Part shown: positions 5,310 through 5,861 of the stretch, in pieces | Numbering within the stretch: the first letter of the stretch is position 1 | Layout: every line of letters starts with the position of its first letter | Assembly: GCA_964545205.1 (NCBI GenBank) | Contig: CAZJFH010000125.1 | Location: 1-5,861, forward strand | From: CAZJFH01 sp964545205 | Lineage (GTDB): Bacteria > Pseudomonadota > Alphaproteobacteria > Rhodospirillales > Magnetospirillaceae | DNA: 5,861 nucleotides | Direction: 5' to 3' | The notes under the pieces: model-generated | Told to the model about the DNA's origin: nothing | What the model saw: only the letters and a program-made list of their open reading frames with translations | Databases searched by the model: none | Position numbers and translations under genes: made by a program

Positions 5310-5657
5310 TCAGGAGAATTCCAGGGCCAGCGCCGGCATCAGCCGCTGCAGGTTGATCAGGGACTTCGTCTGCCAGGCCACGGCGCGCGTGCCGACGATG
5401 GTCAGCGGCACCTCGCCGTTGCGGGCCTCGATGACGAATTTCGACAGCATGGCGATGCCCGAGCTGTTGAGGAACTCGAGCCCCCGCAGGTCGAGGACCA
5501 CCGGCCGGCCGTCGGTGCCGGCCTGGCGAAGCGCGTCGGCGATCGGCGCGTATTCCTGGAGGCCGTTGAGGCGGAGACACCCTTTCAGCGCCACGGTTCC
5601 CGTGCCGGCCTGGCGCTCGACCGAATAGGTGTCGCCCCGGATCACCACCTCCATCAT
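5310..5657 (-). CDS. STAS-domain anti-sigma-factor-antagonist-like protein (slr1659-like)
   Basis: The 115-residue product is a single STAS domain, the phosphorylatable switch protein of partner-switching systems. The key segment is LDLRGLEFLNSSGIAMLSKFV (residues 55-75). Ser66, in NSSGI, corresponds to the serine phosphorylated in SpoIIAA/RsbV proteins, with Asn64 where those usually have Asp. The C-terminal part, AWQTKSLINLQRLMPALALEF (94-114), matches my recollection of the slr1659-type regulator family, known from cyanobacteria and proteobacteria, rather than classical RsbV. The first ATG (5657) overlaps the upstream stop codon as ATGA. A second ATG directly after it (5654) has better spacing (6 nt) from the GGAGG at 5665-5661, so the product may be one residue shorter. 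Longer upstream starts give an arginine-rich extension from a different frame of the upstream gene and are rejected. Its likely partners are the upstream GHKL protein and the downstream phosphatase. Confidence 0.9.
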   Translation of the reverse strand: MMEVVIRGDTYSVERQAGTGTVALKGCLRLNGLQEYAPIADALRQAGTDGRPVVLDLRGLEFLNSSGIAMLSKFVIEARNGEVPLTIVGTRAVAWQTKSLINLQRLMPALALEFS

Positions 5658-5861
5658 CGTCCTCCCTGCACGTCCAGCCTCACCTGCGTGGTGACGACGA
5701 CGTTTCCGCCGTCGCCGTTCTCGAAGCGCCATGCCAGCGCGGTGTCGTAGTCGTTGAGGATGGTCAGCAGGCCCAGTCCGGAAGAGCCGTTCTCGCCTCC
5801 CGCTTCGAGCCGGCCGATGAACATCTCCTGCGGGTCGCCGGCCCTGAGTTCGTCGACGAAG
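5654..5861 (-). CDS. GHKL/ATPase-like regulator, C-terminal 68 residues (slr1658-like), 5' part outside window
   Basis: Only the C-terminus is present: the frame is open from the right window edge (first full codon at 5860-5858) to a TGA at 5656-5654. Residues 24-48 of this fragment, NGSSGLGLLTILNDYDTALAWRFEN, contain the GxGLGL-type loop of GHKL ATP-binding proteins, and VVVTTQVRLDV follows as the final strand. This ending is typical, from memory, of the slr1658-type regulators that sit beside slr1659-type STAS genes, and is distantly like the SiaB/RsbW kinases. The expected role is to phosphorylate or bind the STAS protein. The stop codon overlaps the next start (ATGA), indicating translational coupling. 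Kinase activity cannot be judged because the N-terminal part is missing. Confidence 0.75.
   Translation of the reverse strand, partial: FVDELRAGDPQEMFIGRLEAGGENGSSGLGLLTILNDYDTALAWRFENGDGGNVVVTTQVRLDVQGGR

Noticed and set aside
3733..5628. Plus-strand frame of 631 codons opposite the phosphatase and STAS genes
   Set aside because: The minus strand encodes intact, motif-complete SpoIIE and STAS proteins; this frame has repetitive H/Q/D/V/R composition and is an antisense shadow.
1..5861. CRISPR array, tRNA/rRNA genes, insertion sequence or attachment sites
   Set aside because: No regularly spaced direct repeats, no tRNA- or rRNA-like segments, and no transposase frame or terminal inverted repeats with target duplication were seen.

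Overview
The window is uniformly GC-rich, by eye about two thirds G+C or more, with G/C-biased third codon positions in every gene. A type I-secreted RTX/repeat protein, a partner-switching phosphatase module and orphan periplasmic binding proteins together suggest a Gram-negative proteobacterium. An alphaproteobacterium such as a Rhodospirillales-like soil or aquatic bacterium is most likely. This assignment rests on general resemblance and not on a marker gene.

Layout from left to right: (1) 1-1071, minus strand: the N-terminal 357 residues of a large RTX-type secreted protein whose 3' part lies outside the window. (2) 1072-1727: a 656-nt intergenic region between two divergent genes. It is rich in inverted repeats and carries an exact-consensus sigma-54 (-24/-12) promoter pointing right. 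(3) 1728-2018, plus: a 96-residue glycine-rich protein of unknown function, closed by a strong 13-bp terminator hairpin at 2043-2073. (4) 2144-2905, plus: an exported solute-binding protein of the SBP_bac_3 fold. (5) 2918-5861, minus: an overlapping operon, read right to left. It encodes the C-terminus of a GHKL-type regulator (slr1658-like), a STAS protein (slr1659-like), a membrane HAMP-SpoIIE PP2C phosphatase, and a second exported SBP_bac_3 protein.

The minus-strand operon reads as a signalling unit. The GHKL protein would phosphorylate or sequester the STAS protein. The membrane phosphatase would dephosphorylate it in response to a periplasmic signal. The binding protein, whose start codon lies inside the phosphatase gene, is placed to supply ligand information to the phosphatase sensor domain. 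A second binding protein of the same fold is encoded convergently, with only 12 nt between the two stop codons. No ABC permease or ATPase gene is present, so sensing is at least as likely as transport. The coupling of SBPs to a partner switch is inference from gene order.

The second point of interest is the sigma-54-driven glycine-rich gene. An exact YTGGCACG-N4-TTGCW promoter lies 48 nt upstream of its start codon, and several palindromes sit upstream where enhancer-binding activators usually bind. What the gene makes is unknown.
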